This document shows, in pieces, positions 34,443-42,985 of a stretch of DNA of 62,164 nucleotides (position 1 is its first letter; each line of letters begins with the position of its first letter). The notes under the pieces were generated by a model that was not told where the DNA came from, did not search any database, and was given only the letters and a program-made list of their open reading frames with translations. Source of the stretch: Bacteroidota bacterium (GTDB lineage Bacteria > Bacteroidota > Ignavibacteria > OLB7); assembly GCA_018266795.1 (NCBI GenBank), contig JAFDZV010000001.1:1-62164 (forward strand). The letters run 5' to 3'. The position numbers and the translations under genes are program-made.

Positions 34443-35129
34443 ATGACCATTAATCCCTTGACCCACATGCCTGCAGAACGTACAGCGATGGCCACTACGG
34501 TGGAGCCGCAGTGGATCGGCCGGATTCCGTTCGGCGATGCGTGGGCGATGCAGCGCGCCATCTTCGAAGAGGTAGTGCGCAACGAGCGGCCGAACACGTT
34601 TCTGCTCTGCGAGCATCCGGACGTAATCACGCTCGGGCGCAACGCCCGCAACGATTCCAATCTGCTGGTGTCCCGTGAGGAGCTGGCTGCACGCGGCTAC
34701 GAAGTGTTCGATATCGATCGCGGCGGCGACGTCACGTACCATGGGCCGGGGCAACTGGTGGGATATCCGATCATCCGCCTCGGGGACTTCCGCGAGGATC
34801 TCGGCTGGTACATGCGGACGCTGGAGGAGCTGGTGATTCATGCGATTCGTGCCTACGGCCTGGAAGGGGAGCACCGTGCCGGGATGAGCGGCGTCTGGTG
34901 CAACGATGCCAAGATCTGCGCCATCGGCGTACGTGCATCGCGCTGGGCCACCATGCACGGCTTCGCGCTCAACGTGACAACGGACCTGAGCCGCTTCGAT
35001 CCGATCATCCCCTGCGGCATCTCGGAGTATGCGGTCACCTCAATCGCACAGGAGTCCGGCTCGGTTCCCGCGCTGGAAGACGTTGCCCGCGAGGTTGTCG
35101 CCGTCTGGGATACCGTCTTTGCCGGCTAG
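34443..35129 (+). CDS. lipB: Octanoyltransferase LipB
   Basis: A 228-residue lipoyl(octanoyl) transferase, which moves octanoyl from acyl-carrier protein to lipoyl domains. The active-site pair is present: Lys157 in CNDAKICAIG and Cys191 in IIPCGI. The signature RGGDVTYHGPGQLVGYPI is at 93-110. The start could be 34443 or the later ATG at 34488 (MATTVEPQW); neither has a good ribosome-binding site, and homologues usually begin near the latter. It would supply the cofactor for complexes that use LpdA, encoded nearby. Confidence 0.95.
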   Translation: MTINPLTHMPAERTAMATTVEPQWIGRIPFGDAWAMQRAIFEEVVRNERPNTFLLCEHPDVITLGRNARNDSNLLVSREELAARGYEVFDIDRGGDVTYHGPGQLVGYPIIRLGDFREDLGWYMRTLEELVIHAIRAYGLEGEHRAGMSGVWCNDAKICAIGVRASRWATMHGFALNVTTDLSRFDPIIPCGISEYAVTSIAQESGSVPALEDVAREVVAVWDTVFAG

Positions 35130-35530
35130 GCACTGTCTGCCGGTCCTGTCTGTGCCGGGTTGCGGTACCTGAGCGTCCGCGGCCACGTTGCACTCGCTCG
35201 CCGAAGCGCCGCCGTGCCTGGTTCGTGCGTCGTGCCACGGGCGCCCGTCGCTTGCGACCGGCCTGCAAGACACTCGCAAGACAGCTGTCGGACGCCGGCC
35301 GGGCGAGCGCAGTCGGTTCGGCTGCCGGAAGGAGCGCTGCGGGGAATGGGCCCTGCCCGAAACGCTGCGATCTCTTTGGCAAAGCAATGCCGCCCGATAT
35401 TGGCGGGAACTGTTATATTCGCGAGCTAACGTGCTATGCGGTGGGGGTGATCCCTCCAATTCTCACCTGCCGGCACCCGGTGCGGACCTCGACGGCCGCT
35501 CCGGAGTCGGCTTCACGGAATGAACTCGAT
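35130..35530. other. Gene-free stretch between lipB and amidotransferase gene
   Basis: An open frame runs through here into the next gene, but its product is arginine- and alanine-rich without pattern. TATATTCG (35414-35421) is one base off the -7 promoter consensus and could start the next transcript; a matching -33 element is not clear. Nothing else is seen. Confidence 0.45.
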
Positions 35531-36427
35531 ATGTGTCGATTCCTCGCCTATATCGGAAAGCCGGTTCTTGCCAACGATCTGCTCTACCGCCCGACGCACT
35601 CGCTGATCGAGCGGCAGTCGCTCGCTGCGCAGGAGATGTCCATTCCGATCAACGGCGATGGCTTCGGCATCAGTTGGTACGACTTCAACCTGGATGATGA
35701 GCCCTGCCAGTTCCGCTCTGTGCGTCCCGCATGGAGCGACGAGAACCTGAGGCATCTTGCGAAGAAGGTGCGCACGAACATGCTCTTCACCCATATCCGT
35801 GCCGCGACGCCCGGCTCCACGGTGGAGGAGATCAACTGCCATCCGTTCATATACGGCAAGCTTACATGGATGCACAACGGCATGGTGCAGGGATTCAGAA
35901 CCATCCGCCGCGCGCTGCTGCGCGAGCTGCGCGATGAAGCCTACGATGCCGTGAGCGGCTCCACCGATTCCGAACATCTCTTCGGACTCTTCCTGAACAA
36001 TCTTCGCGACCCCGGCGGTCCGGTATCCACGCAGGACATGGTGGATGCCATGTACGGGATGTTCAACGATTTCAATCGGCTCCTTTTCGAGCACGATGTG
36101 AAGGAGCATTCCTATCTCAACCTCTGCGTATCGAACGGCCGCTCGGTGATCGCGACACGCTATACAACCAATCCGCGTGTTCAGCCCGCATCGCTCTACT
36201 ATATGTTCGGCCGTGAGTATGTCTGCGACAACGATCGCTGCACGATGCTTCCGGACGACGGCCACAGCGAGGCGATCGTGATCTCCTCGGAGCCCTTCAC
36301 CGGGGTGAAGTCCGACTGGATCAAGGTGACGCGCAACTCCATGTTGATCGTGGACGAGGATCTCTCGATCCGCTTCGCCGATATCGAACTGCCGTTCGAG
36401 AAGGCGACGTTCGTATACGAGGAATGA
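35531..36427 (+). CDS. Class II glutamine amidotransferase
   Basis: A 298-residue protein of the YafJ/GATase type 2 family. Cleavage of the initiator Met would expose Cys2 (MCRFLAYIGKPV), the N-terminal nucleophile that hydrolyses glutamine. Other family marks are NGDGFGISWY (about residue 41), the FTHIRAATPGS segment (about 90) and the glutamine-site phrase CHPFIYGKLTWMHNGMVQGF. The N-terminal Cys requires the start at 35531, so the long in-frame upstream extension is excluded. The acceptor substrate is unknown. Confidence 0.9.
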   Translation: MCRFLAYIGKPVLANDLLYRPTHSLIERQSLAAQEMSIPINGDGFGISWYDFNLDDEPCQFRSVRPAWSDENLRHLAKKVRTNMLFTHIRAATPGSTVEEINCHPFIYGKLTWMHNGMVQGFRTIRRALLRELRDEAYDAVSGSTDSEHLFGLFLNNLRDPGGPVSTQDMVDAMYGMFNDFNRLLFEHDVKEHSYLNLCVSNGRSVIATRYTTNPRVQPASLYYMFGREYVCDNDRCTMLPDDGHSEAIVISSEPFTGVKSDWIKVTRNSMLIVDEDLSIRFADIELPFEKATFVYEE

Positions 36428-36438
36428 TACCTGCTGAG

Positions 36439-36507
36439 AGTTCCTGACAAAACCGGGTGGCAATGGCCTGCCTGCCGGCCATGCAGCGACTATAGATAGG
36501 AACTCCA
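36439..36507 (+). ncRNA. 69-nt twin element, copy A (before nuoL)
   Basis: This 69-base element starts 12 bases after a stop codon and is the same length as copy B at 41089-41157. Ends are inverted (AGTTCCT / AGGAACT), with an internal conserved AAAACCGGG on the left and TGCAGCGACTAT on the right; the middle 24 bases differ. Here the middle can form its own hairpin (TGGCC / GGCCA). It may be a structured leader RNA, a processing site, or a small mobile palindrome. Confidence 0.5.
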
Positions 36508-36601
36508 AGCCCCTCCGCGCGCTGCGCGGCCCGGGGCACGGCACATCCCGGTTGTTCGTTCTGCACATCTTCGTCAGCCAAGTTCCTTTGCCTTCTCAAG
36601 C

Positions 36602-38557
36602 ATGATTTCAACGCTACTCCCGTTTGTCCTGCTGTTGCCGCTTGCCGGTTTCGTGATCAACGGTCTCCTCGGCAGGAAGATTGGATCGGAAAAGACCATT
36701 GCCACCATAGGAACCGCCGCGGTCGGGATTGCATTCCTGATGGCCGTCGCCATGTTCGTCGAGATGCTGGGGCTGCCGCCGCACGAGCGCCGCGTGATGG
36801 TGGATCTGGCACCATGGATCACGGCCGGGGACTTCTCGATCGGCTTCTCCTATCAGGTGGATCAGCTCTCGATGGTCTTCCTCCTGATCATCACCGGCGT
36901 CGGCTCGCTCATTCATCTCTACTCCGCCGGCTACATGCACGGCGATCCCGGCTTCTCCAGGTTCTTTGCCTACCTGAACCTCTTCATCTTCATGATGTTG
37001 AATCTGGTACTGGCGGACAACTTCCTGGTGACCTTCCTGGGATGGGAGGGGGTGGGCCTCTGTTCGTTTCTGCTGATCGGCTTCTGGTACGACCGGAAGT
37101 TCGAGGGGGTCGGGATCACATGGACGGGGGATGCGGCGAAGAAGGCGTTCGTGATGAACCGCATCGGTGACCTGGGCATGCTCATCGGCATGTTCATACT
37201 CTTCAACGAGTTTCACACGTTGAAGTATCAGCAGATCATCGAGATCGTAACCACCGGCAGTTCCTTCTATCCCGGTTCGAGCACGGCGATCACCGCGGCA
37301 ACGCTCTGCCTCTTCCTCGGCGCATGCGGCAAGTCCGCCCAGATACCGCTCGGCGTCTGGCTGCCCGACGCCATGGCCGGACCCACGCCGGTCTCCGCGC
37401 TGATCCATGCAGCCACGATGGTGACCTCCGGCATCTTCCTCGTGAGCCGCAACGCCGCACTCTTCACGCTGGCGCCAACCACGATGGCCGTGATTACCGC
37501 GATCGCCATCACAACGGCGTTCATCGCCGCTACGGTCGGCCTGGTGCAGAACGATATCAAGAAGGTGCTGGCCTATTCCACGGTCTCGCAGCTCGGCTTC
37601 ATGTTCGTTGCGTTGGGTGTCGGCGCCTACACCGCGGCCGTGTTCCATGTGATGACTCACGCCTTCTTCAAGGCGCTTCTCTTCCTCGGCTCCGGATCGG
37701 TGATCCACGGCATGCACGAGGAGCAGGACATGCAGCGGATGGGGGGTCTGAAGAAGTACATGCCGGCAACCTATCGTACCTATCTCATCGGCGCGCTCGC
37801 GATCGCCGGCATCTTCCCGCTCAGCGGTTTCTTCTCGAAGGACGATATCCTCTATCACGCCTTCACCGACGGCAACGGCATCCTGTGGGGAGCGGGCGTG
37901 CTCGCAGCCTTCTGCACGGCCTTCTACATGTTCCGCTCCGTCTATCTCACCTTCGACGGCGAGGAGCGGTTCGATCATCATCACGTGCATCCGCACGAGT
38001 CGCCGGCCACCATGACGATCCCGCTCTGGATCTTGGCTGTTCTCTCCGTGGCGGGGGGCTTCCTGGGTCTGCCGGGCATCGTCGGCGAGGATGCCAACCT
38101 GCTTCACTCCTGGCTGGAGCCGGTGTTCGAGCCGGCCTACAAGAACTTCTCGCAGCACCATGCCACCTCGAGCACGGAGCTGATCCTGATGGCGATCTCG
38201 CTCGGCGTGGGCATCAGCGGCATCCTGCTGGCACGCCGCATCTACATTCAGAAGCCGGGCACGGCGGACCGGATGGCCGGTTCCATGAAGGGGATCTACA
38301 AGCTTCTCTGGAACAAGTGGTACGTGGATGATGTGTACGAGAACGTGATCGTGAAACCGGTGGAGATCGGCTCGCGCACGTTTCTGCATCGCTTCGTGGA
38401 CGTTGGCCTGATCGACGGCATCATCAACGGCTCCGGCCGTCTTACCGCTGCGGTTGCGGCGAACATCAGGAAGATGCAGAACGGGGTGGCGCAGAACTAC
38501 GCGATGGTGTTCGTTGTGGGCATCGTGGTGATACTGGCATGGCTGCTGATGAAGTAG
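36602..38557 (+). CDS. nuoL: NADH-quinone oxidoreductase subunit L
   Basis: A 651-residue membrane subunit of complex I with about 16 helices. The antiporter-like core is recognisable: HATMVTSGIFLVSRNA (helix 8 region), VLAYSTVSQLGFMFVALGVG, and HAFFKALLFLGSGSVIHGMH, with the conserved lysines and histidines in place. The long C-terminal lateral helix region follows LARRIYIQKPGTADRM. It pumps protons (or Na+) coupled to quinone reduction. The order nuoL-orf-nuoM-nuoN is preserved, but nuoA-K are not in this window. The start follows CTTTGCCTTCTCAAGC without a clear ribosome-binding site. Confidence 0.96.
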   Translation: MISTLLPFVLLLPLAGFVINGLLGRKIGSEKTIATIGTAAVGIAFLMAVAMFVEMLGLPPHERRVMVDLAPWITAGDFSIGFSYQVDQLSMVFLLIITGVGSLIHLYSAGYMHGDPGFSRFFAYLNLFIFMMLNLVLADNFLVTFLGWEGVGLCSFLLIGFWYDRKFEGVGITWTGDAAKKAFVMNRIGDLGMLIGMFILFNEFHTLKYQQIIEIVTTGSSFYPGSSTAITAATLCLFLGACGKSAQIPLGVWLPDAMAGPTPVSALIHAATMVTSGIFLVSRNAALFTLAPTTMAVITAIAITTAFIAATVGLVQNDIKKVLAYSTVSQLGFMFVALGVGAYTAAVFHVMTHAFFKALLFLGSGSVIHGMHEEQDMQRMGGLKKYMPATYRTYLIGALAIAGIFPLSGFFSKDDILYHAFTDGNGILWGAGVLAAFCTAFYMFRSVYLTFDGEERFDHHHVHPHESPATMTIPLWILAVLSVAGGFLGLPGIVGEDANLLHSWLEPVFEPAYKNFSQHHATSSTELILMAISLGVGISGILLARRIYIQKPGTADRMAGSMKGIYKLLWNKWYVDDVYENVIVKPVEIGSRTFLHRFVDVGLIDGIINGSGRLTAAVAANIRKMQNGVAQNYAMVFVVGIVVILAWLLMK

Positions 38558-38586
38558 CCGGCCGCACGGGTGCGCGCGCCTTGCGT

Positions 38587-39297
38587 ATGACGCGCTTCGG
38601 CGTTCGATGCCTTCTGCTTTCGATTGCGATCGTTACCGCCGCTGCGGCGGCACCGGGAACCCTGCTGGACGTTCGCGTGGTGGAGGCGCCGCGCCATGAA
38701 GGAAGTCCCGGCCGTTCCTTGATACGACTTCTCTCGCGTTCGGACTCCTCGGTGATCAGCCGTGATACGGTGGAGGGGATCTGGCATCGGATCGGCTACG
38801 ATTCCGCCCGCGCCCGCTATCTGCTTGGAGGCGCATTCGAGATCGGAGCCTGGCTGCCGGTGCGTTCCGTTGCCTACCTCGATGAGGGAACCGGGCACCT
38901 CGCGTACTCGCGCTTCGGCGAGGACGGCTGGTTTGCAATGGCGATGATTGCCCGCTCCGACGGCCGCTACGTAGCGTTCGTGGGAGGAAGGGAGGACGAT
39001 GCGGGGATGCGCCTTGCCGTGCTGGATACGCAGGCCGACGCCGTTGCCGTTGCAGGAAGGGCGCCCGGCCCTCCGCCGCTTGCGGATGCGAGCGAGCGCG
39101 AGTTCTTTCGAAGCTCTCACGGCGACTACCAGTGGGGATCGCCGCCGTGGGATGGCTTCGTGACGATGGATGCGGGCATCGTTCTGTTCGACGGCTCCGG
39201 CCACCTGGTTGCCAGATACGGAGCGGATGTGGCAGCGCATCGTGCCGCCCGGCGCACCGCGCGCCGATGGAGTATCGCAAAGCTCTTTCCCAAATAG
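38587..39297 (+). CDS. Exported protein of unknown function inside nuo cluster
   Basis: A 236-residue protein with a signal peptide (MTRFGVRCLLLSIAIVTAAA). The mature part has no family I recognise; it contains several beta-type stretches (RYLLGGAFEIGAWLPVRSVAYL, GRYVAFVGGREDDAGMRLAVL) and a basic C-terminus. The frame opens earlier at 38539, overlapping nuoL by 19 bases, but the start at 38587 begins the signal peptide. Its position between nuoL and nuoM is unusual and suggests co-transcription with complex I genes. Confidence 0.65.
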   Translation: MTRFGVRCLLLSIAIVTAAAAAPGTLLDVRVVEAPRHEGSPGRSLIRLLSRSDSSVISRDTVEGIWHRIGYDSARARYLLGGAFEIGAWLPVRSVAYLDEGTGHLAYSRFGEDGWFAMAMIARSDGRYVAFVGGREDDAGMRLAVLDTQADAVAVAGRAPGPPPLADASEREFFRSSHGDYQWGSPPWDGFVTMDAGIVLFDGSGHLVARYGADVAAHRAARRTARRWSIAKLFPK

Positions 39298-39416
39298 GTG
39301 TCCGCGGCCAACGGGCCGCACGCCGACAACGTACGAAGCGGCAGCGCCGGAGGTCATCGTGACGGTGACGCGTACGGTTGGTGCCGACCGAGTCCGATAA
39401 TCGAATACCTGGATCA

Positions 39417-41087
39417 ATGCTTCTTCTGCTGACGCTTTTCATACCGCTCCTCTTCGCGATCGTGCAGATGTTCGTCCCGGCGGAGAACAAGACTGCGCAT
39501 CGGAATCTGGCGGCGGCCGGATCGATTGTCACATTCATCGTATCGCTGGCGCTCTGGTTCAGCTTCGACAAGGCGAATCCGGCGTTCCAGTTCGTGATCA
39601 ACGTGCCGTGGATCGCGTCGCTGGACATCGGCTTCCGATTCGGGCTGGACGGCATGTCGCTGTTGCTCGTGATGCTCACCACGTTCACCATGCCGATCGC
39701 CATCCTTTCCAGCCGCAACTCCATCAACGATCGCGACAAGCTGTACTACGTGATGTTGATGATCCTGCAGTTCGGGCTCACCGGCGTCTTCATGTCGCTG
39801 GACACCTTCCTCTTCTACATCTTCTGGGAGGTGGTGCTGATCCCGATGTACTTCCTGATCGGCATCTGGGGCGGCAAGGACCGGATCTATGCGTCGATGA
39901 AGTTCTTCCTCTACACGATGGCCGGCTCGCTTCTGATGCTGGTGGCGATCGTGTGGCTGGGGTACTACGCGCAGACCCACGGCGGAGCCTTCACGACCGA
40001 TTTCATGAAGCTGATGAAGGTGGGGCCCTCCATTCCGGTGGAGGTTCAGAAGTGGCTGTTCCTGGCGTTCGCGCTCTCGTTCTGCATCAAGGTGCCGCTG
40101 TTCCCGCTGCATACCTGGCTGCCCGACGCGCACACGCAGGCGCCCACGGCCGGCTCCGTGATCCTGGCGGCGGTGATGCTGAAGATGGGAACCTACGGCC
40201 TCATCCGCTTCAACCTCCAGTTGTTCCCGCAATCCTCGCTGCAGTACGCCGACATCATCTCCGTGCTTGCGGTGATCGGCATCATCTACGGCGCTTTGCT
40301 CGCGATGGTGCAGAGCGATGTGAAGAAACTGGTTGCCTACTCCTCGGTTGCCCACCTCGGGTTCGTGGTGCTGGGCATCTTCTCGATGACGGCAGAGGGA
40401 GTGCAGGGAGCCGTTCTGCAGATGGTCAATCACGGCCTCTCCACCGGCATGCTCTTCCTTCTGGTGGGTTTCATCTACGAGCGGCGTCACACGCGGCAGA
40501 TGTCGGAGTTCGGCGGCCTTGCCAAGTCCATGCCGGTCTACGCCACCTTCTTCGCCCTTGCGGTGTTCGCATCGGTTGGCCTTCCGGGCTTGAACGGTTT
40601 CGTGGGTGAGTATCTCACGCTCGTGGGGGCGTACGTCTCGGACAACCTCTCCAGCAAGTGGTTCGCGGTGGTCGCGGCATCCGGCGTGATTCTCGCCGCC
40701 GTCTACCTGCTCATCCTGTTCCAGAAGATGTTCTTCGGGCCGCTCACGAATCCGGAGAACAGCAAGCTGAAGGATCTGAGCCGTCTGGAGGTTGGCCTTC
40801 TGGTGCCGATGGTGCTCTTCTGCATCTGGATCGGATTCCATCCCAACACCTTCCTGAGCGTTACCGAGAAGTCATCGCGCGCGGTGGTCGGGGTTGTGGA
40901 GCAGCTGAAGGGGCAGAACCGGTATGCGGTGGATGCGAATCTTCGGATCGGGCGGGACACGACGATCGTACCGCCGGGAGCCGGCACCAGGGTGGGGCAG
41001 CCGGAGATCATGCATCCGGGTCCGCAGGGGGCGCCTCCGGTACAGGTGATGCCCGCGCCGGCGCAGGCCGCGCCTCCGGGGCACTAA
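39417..41087 (+). CDS. nuoM: NADH-quinone oxidoreductase subunit M
   Basis: A 556-residue complex I antiporter-like subunit with about 14 helices. Diagnostic segments are FYIFWEVVLIPMYFLIGIWG (with the conserved Glu), LPLHTWLPDAHTQAPTAGSV-type region (PLHTWLPDAHTQAPTAGS), VAYSSVAHLGFVVLGIF and GLPGLNGFVGEYL. The last 60 residues are a soluble proline/alanine-rich tail (GAPPVQVMPAPAQAAPPGH) not found in most NuoM proteins. ATG 39417 was chosen over an in-frame TTG at 39378. Copy B of the 69-nt element begins one base after the stop. Confidence 0.95.
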   Translation: MLLLLTLFIPLLFAIVQMFVPAENKTAHRNLAAAGSIVTFIVSLALWFSFDKANPAFQFVINVPWIASLDIGFRFGLDGMSLLLVMLTTFTMPIAILSSRNSINDRDKLYYVMLMILQFGLTGVFMSLDTFLFYIFWEVVLIPMYFLIGIWGGKDRIYASMKFFLYTMAGSLLMLVAIVWLGYYAQTHGGAFTTDFMKLMKVGPSIPVEVQKWLFLAFALSFCIKVPLFPLHTWLPDAHTQAPTAGSVILAAVMLKMGTYGLIRFNLQLFPQSSLQYADIISVLAVIGIIYGALLAMVQSDVKKLVAYSSVAHLGFVVLGIFSMTAEGVQGAVLQMVNHGLSTGMLFLLVGFIYERRHTRQMSEFGGLAKSMPVYATFFALAVFASVGLPGLNGFVGEYLTLVGAYVSDNLSSKWFAVVAASGVILAAVYLLILFQKMFFGPLTNPENSKLKDLSRLEVGLLVPMVLFCIWIGFHPNTFLSVTEKSSRAVVGVVEQLKGQNRYAVDANLRIGRDTTIVPPGAGTRVGQPEIMHPGPQGAPPVQVMPAPAQAAPPGH

Positions 41088-41088
41088 C

Positions 41089-41157
41089 AGTTCCTATCAA
41101 AACCGGGATGCGCTTCAAAGCCTACAGACCTTGCAGCGACTATGGATAGGAACTCCA
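41089..41157 (+). ncRNA. 69-nt twin element, copy B (before nuoN)
   Basis: The end stem is perfect here: AGTTCCTATC pairs with GATAGGAACT (10 bp). AAAACCGGG and TGCAGCGACTAT are shared with copy A. The central part differs and can form GCTT/AAGC. The element lies between the nuoM stop and nuoN and is followed by a second hairpin (41166-41193). Equal length and fixed internal words in two places beside nuo genes argue against chance. Confidence 0.5.
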
Positions 41158-41165
41158 GGTTCCAT

Positions 41166-41193
41166 GCGGGAATTCCCTCCCGGGAACTCCCGC
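41166..41193 (+). terminator. Hairpin between nuoM and nuoN
   Basis: GCGGGAATTCCC pairs with GGGAACTCCCGC with one A-C mismatch and a TCCC loop. No U-tract follows. In an operon it may lower read-through or protect the upstream mRNA. Copy A is likewise followed by a short GC hairpin (36516-36530, CCGCGC/GCGCGG). Confidence 0.45.
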
Positions 41194-41298
41194 TTCATGC
41201 GCCCGGCATCCACCGATGGCGGCGCATCCAGGCAGATGTCAACTTCGAATTGAACACGCATGCCGGCCAGCGCAGCGCCGGCCAACAACGATCGCTTC

Positions 41299-42747
41299 AT
41301 GAGCCAGATAGACCTTTTAACAGCATTGCCAATCGAGATCGTCAGCGCCTTCGCGCTGCTGGTGATGCTCGCCGACGCGCTTGTGGAGAAGAGCACCAAG
41401 CTGTGCTCGGCTCTCGCCGTGATCGGCTTCGTGGGCGGCATCGTCGCCGCGATCCTGCCGCTCACCGGCGCCATACCCGCGATGCATGGGACCATGGATG
41501 GATTCAACGGCATGATCCGCACGGGCGGCATGTCCGCGATCTACGACATCGTCTTCTGCGCCGCCGCGATCATCGCCGTGCTTCTCTCAACGGACTATCT
41601 GCGCCGTGTGGGGGGGATGTACGATGAGTTCTACACGCTCGTCGCCATGTCCGTTGCCGGCATGATGCTGATCGCGCACGCCAACGATCTGATGATCCTC
41701 TTCGTGGGCGTGGAGGTGATGTCCATCGCATTCTACGTGCTCGCAGGTCTGGTGCGCGGCTCCATCGGTTCCAACGAGGCTGCCATGAAGTACTTCCTGC
41801 TCGGCGCCTTCGCTTCCGGTTTTCTGCTGTACGGCATCGCGTTGGTGTACGGCGCCGTTGGCGATACCACCTACAAGGCGATCGTGAGCGCGGCTGCAGC
41901 GTCGCAGTATCCTGCGCTGCTGTGGGCCGGCGTTGGGCTGATCGTTGTGGGCCTCGGCTTCAAGGTGGCCGCGTTCCCGTTCCATCAGTGGGCGCCGGAT
42001 GTCTATCAGGGGGCGCCTACCGTGGTGACGGGCTTCATGAGCACGGCCGGCAAGGCGGCCGCGTTCAGCGGGTTCATCGGCGTGATTGCGGCGGTTGCGG
42101 CCAGCGGCGCTCACGACTTCAACCGCGTGCGCTTCATCGTTGCGATACTTGCGGTCTGCTCCATGCTCGTGGGGAATATCACGGCGATCGCGCAGACGAA
42201 CATCAAACGGATGCTTGCCTACAGTTCCGTTGCGCACGCCGGCTACATGCTGATCGGCATCGCTGCGGCAAACAACACGGGCTTCAACGGCATCACCTAC
42301 TATCTCGCGGCCTATCTCTTCATGCAGGTTGGCGCGTTCGCCATCGTCGGCATGCTCGAGCGCGAGAACGGCGGCAACCTCTCCATCGAAGACTATCGCG
42401 GCCTGGGCCGCCGGCGCCCCGGGCTTGCCATCGTGATGGCGATCTTCATGTTCTCGCTCACCGGCATTCCGCCGTTCGCCGGCTTCTTCGGCAAGTACTA
42501 TCTCTTCGCGGCGGCCATCGAATCGGGAATGACGTGGCTCGCCATTGTGGGCGTTGTTGCCTCCGTGATCTCCGCATGGTTCTATCTGGGCCTGATCGTG
42601 GCGATGTTCTTCCGCGAGCCGAGCGGCGAGGCCGCGGCCGAGAACAGCATCTCCGGTCTCTCGAAGACCGCGCTGGCGCTCTCCATTGCCGGCACGCTGA
42701 TCGTGGGCTTCCTGCCGGAGCTCTTCCTGCGGGTGCTGGCGCACTGA
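41299..42747 (+). CDS. nuoN: NADH-quinone oxidoreductase subunit N
   Basis: A 482-residue complex I antiporter-like subunit. Family marks are FVGVEVMSIAFYVLAGL (conserved Glu), GLGFKVAAFPFHQWAPDVYQ, GAPTVVTGFMSTAGKAAAF and MLAYSSVAHAGYMLIGIAA. Fourteen helices are expected. The start ATG 41299 (MSQIDLLTAL) fits the usual beginning; an in-frame ATG at 41260 adds 13 polar residues. It closes the nuoL-nuoM-nuoN set. Confidence 0.95.
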   Translation: MSQIDLLTALPIEIVSAFALLVMLADALVEKSTKLCSALAVIGFVGGIVAAILPLTGAIPAMHGTMDGFNGMIRTGGMSAIYDIVFCAAAIIAVLLSTDYLRRVGGMYDEFYTLVAMSVAGMMLIAHANDLMILFVGVEVMSIAFYVLAGLVRGSIGSNEAAMKYFLLGAFASGFLLYGIALVYGAVGDTTYKAIVSAAAASQYPALLWAGVGLIVVGLGFKVAAFPFHQWAPDVYQGAPTVVTGFMSTAGKAAAFSGFIGVIAAVAASGAHDFNRVRFIVAILAVCSMLVGNITAIAQTNIKRMLAYSSVAHAGYMLIGIAAANNTGFNGITYYLAAYLFMQVGAFAIVGMLERENGGNLSIEDYRGLGRRRPGLAIVMAIFMFSLTGIPPFAGFFGKYYLFAAAIESGMTWLAIVGVVASVISAWFYLGLIVAMFFREPSGEAAAENSISGLSKTALALSIAGTLIVGFLPELFLRVLAH

Positions 42748-42899
42748 CGGGGATGCGCGACCCGGAGCCGTTTGCGTTGTGCTGTGGCGGAGAGTGGGCG
42801 ACGGGGCGGGCACCTGGATCTGCAGAGCGGCGCGGCATGCATGTGCTCATGCGCAGTCCAGAAACCGGATTCCCGCTGATGCGGGATGGGTGTACATAT

Positions 42900-42921
42900 C
42901 AAATATAGAATTGTATATTTG
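42900..42921. promoter_or_regulatory. AT-rich dyad with two back-to-back TAnnTTTG elements
   Basis: CAAATATA, GAATTG, TATATTTG: a perfect 8-bp inverted repeat in which each arm is a full Bacteroidota -7 promoter element, one on each strand. It lies 65 bases before the ATPase gene and is very AT-rich for this genome. It could be a promoter with built-in operator symmetry. No -33 TTG is at the right distance on the plus strand, which weakens the promoter reading. Confidence 0.5.
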
Positions 42922-42960
42922 CAGGGGTGGTAAATCTTTACTGCCCCTGCCGTTGTTTTT
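42921..42960 (+). terminator. Hairpin with U-tract before the ATPase/DUF4276 module
   Basis: GCAGGGG pairs with CCCCTGC, and GTAA with TTAC inside, followed by CGTTGTTTTT, the clearest intrinsic terminator of the window. It can end the nuoN transcript. Because it starts right after the TATATTTG element it could also act as an attenuator for the module downstream. Confidence 0.7.
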
Positions 42961-42985
42961 ATGAGTGCTCCGTAGATTACCGGCC

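Noticed and set aside
34898-35530. N-terminal extension of the amidotransferase
   Set aside because: The frame is open, but it overlaps lipB and would bury the catalytic Cys2; class II amidotransferases need that cysteine at the N-terminus.
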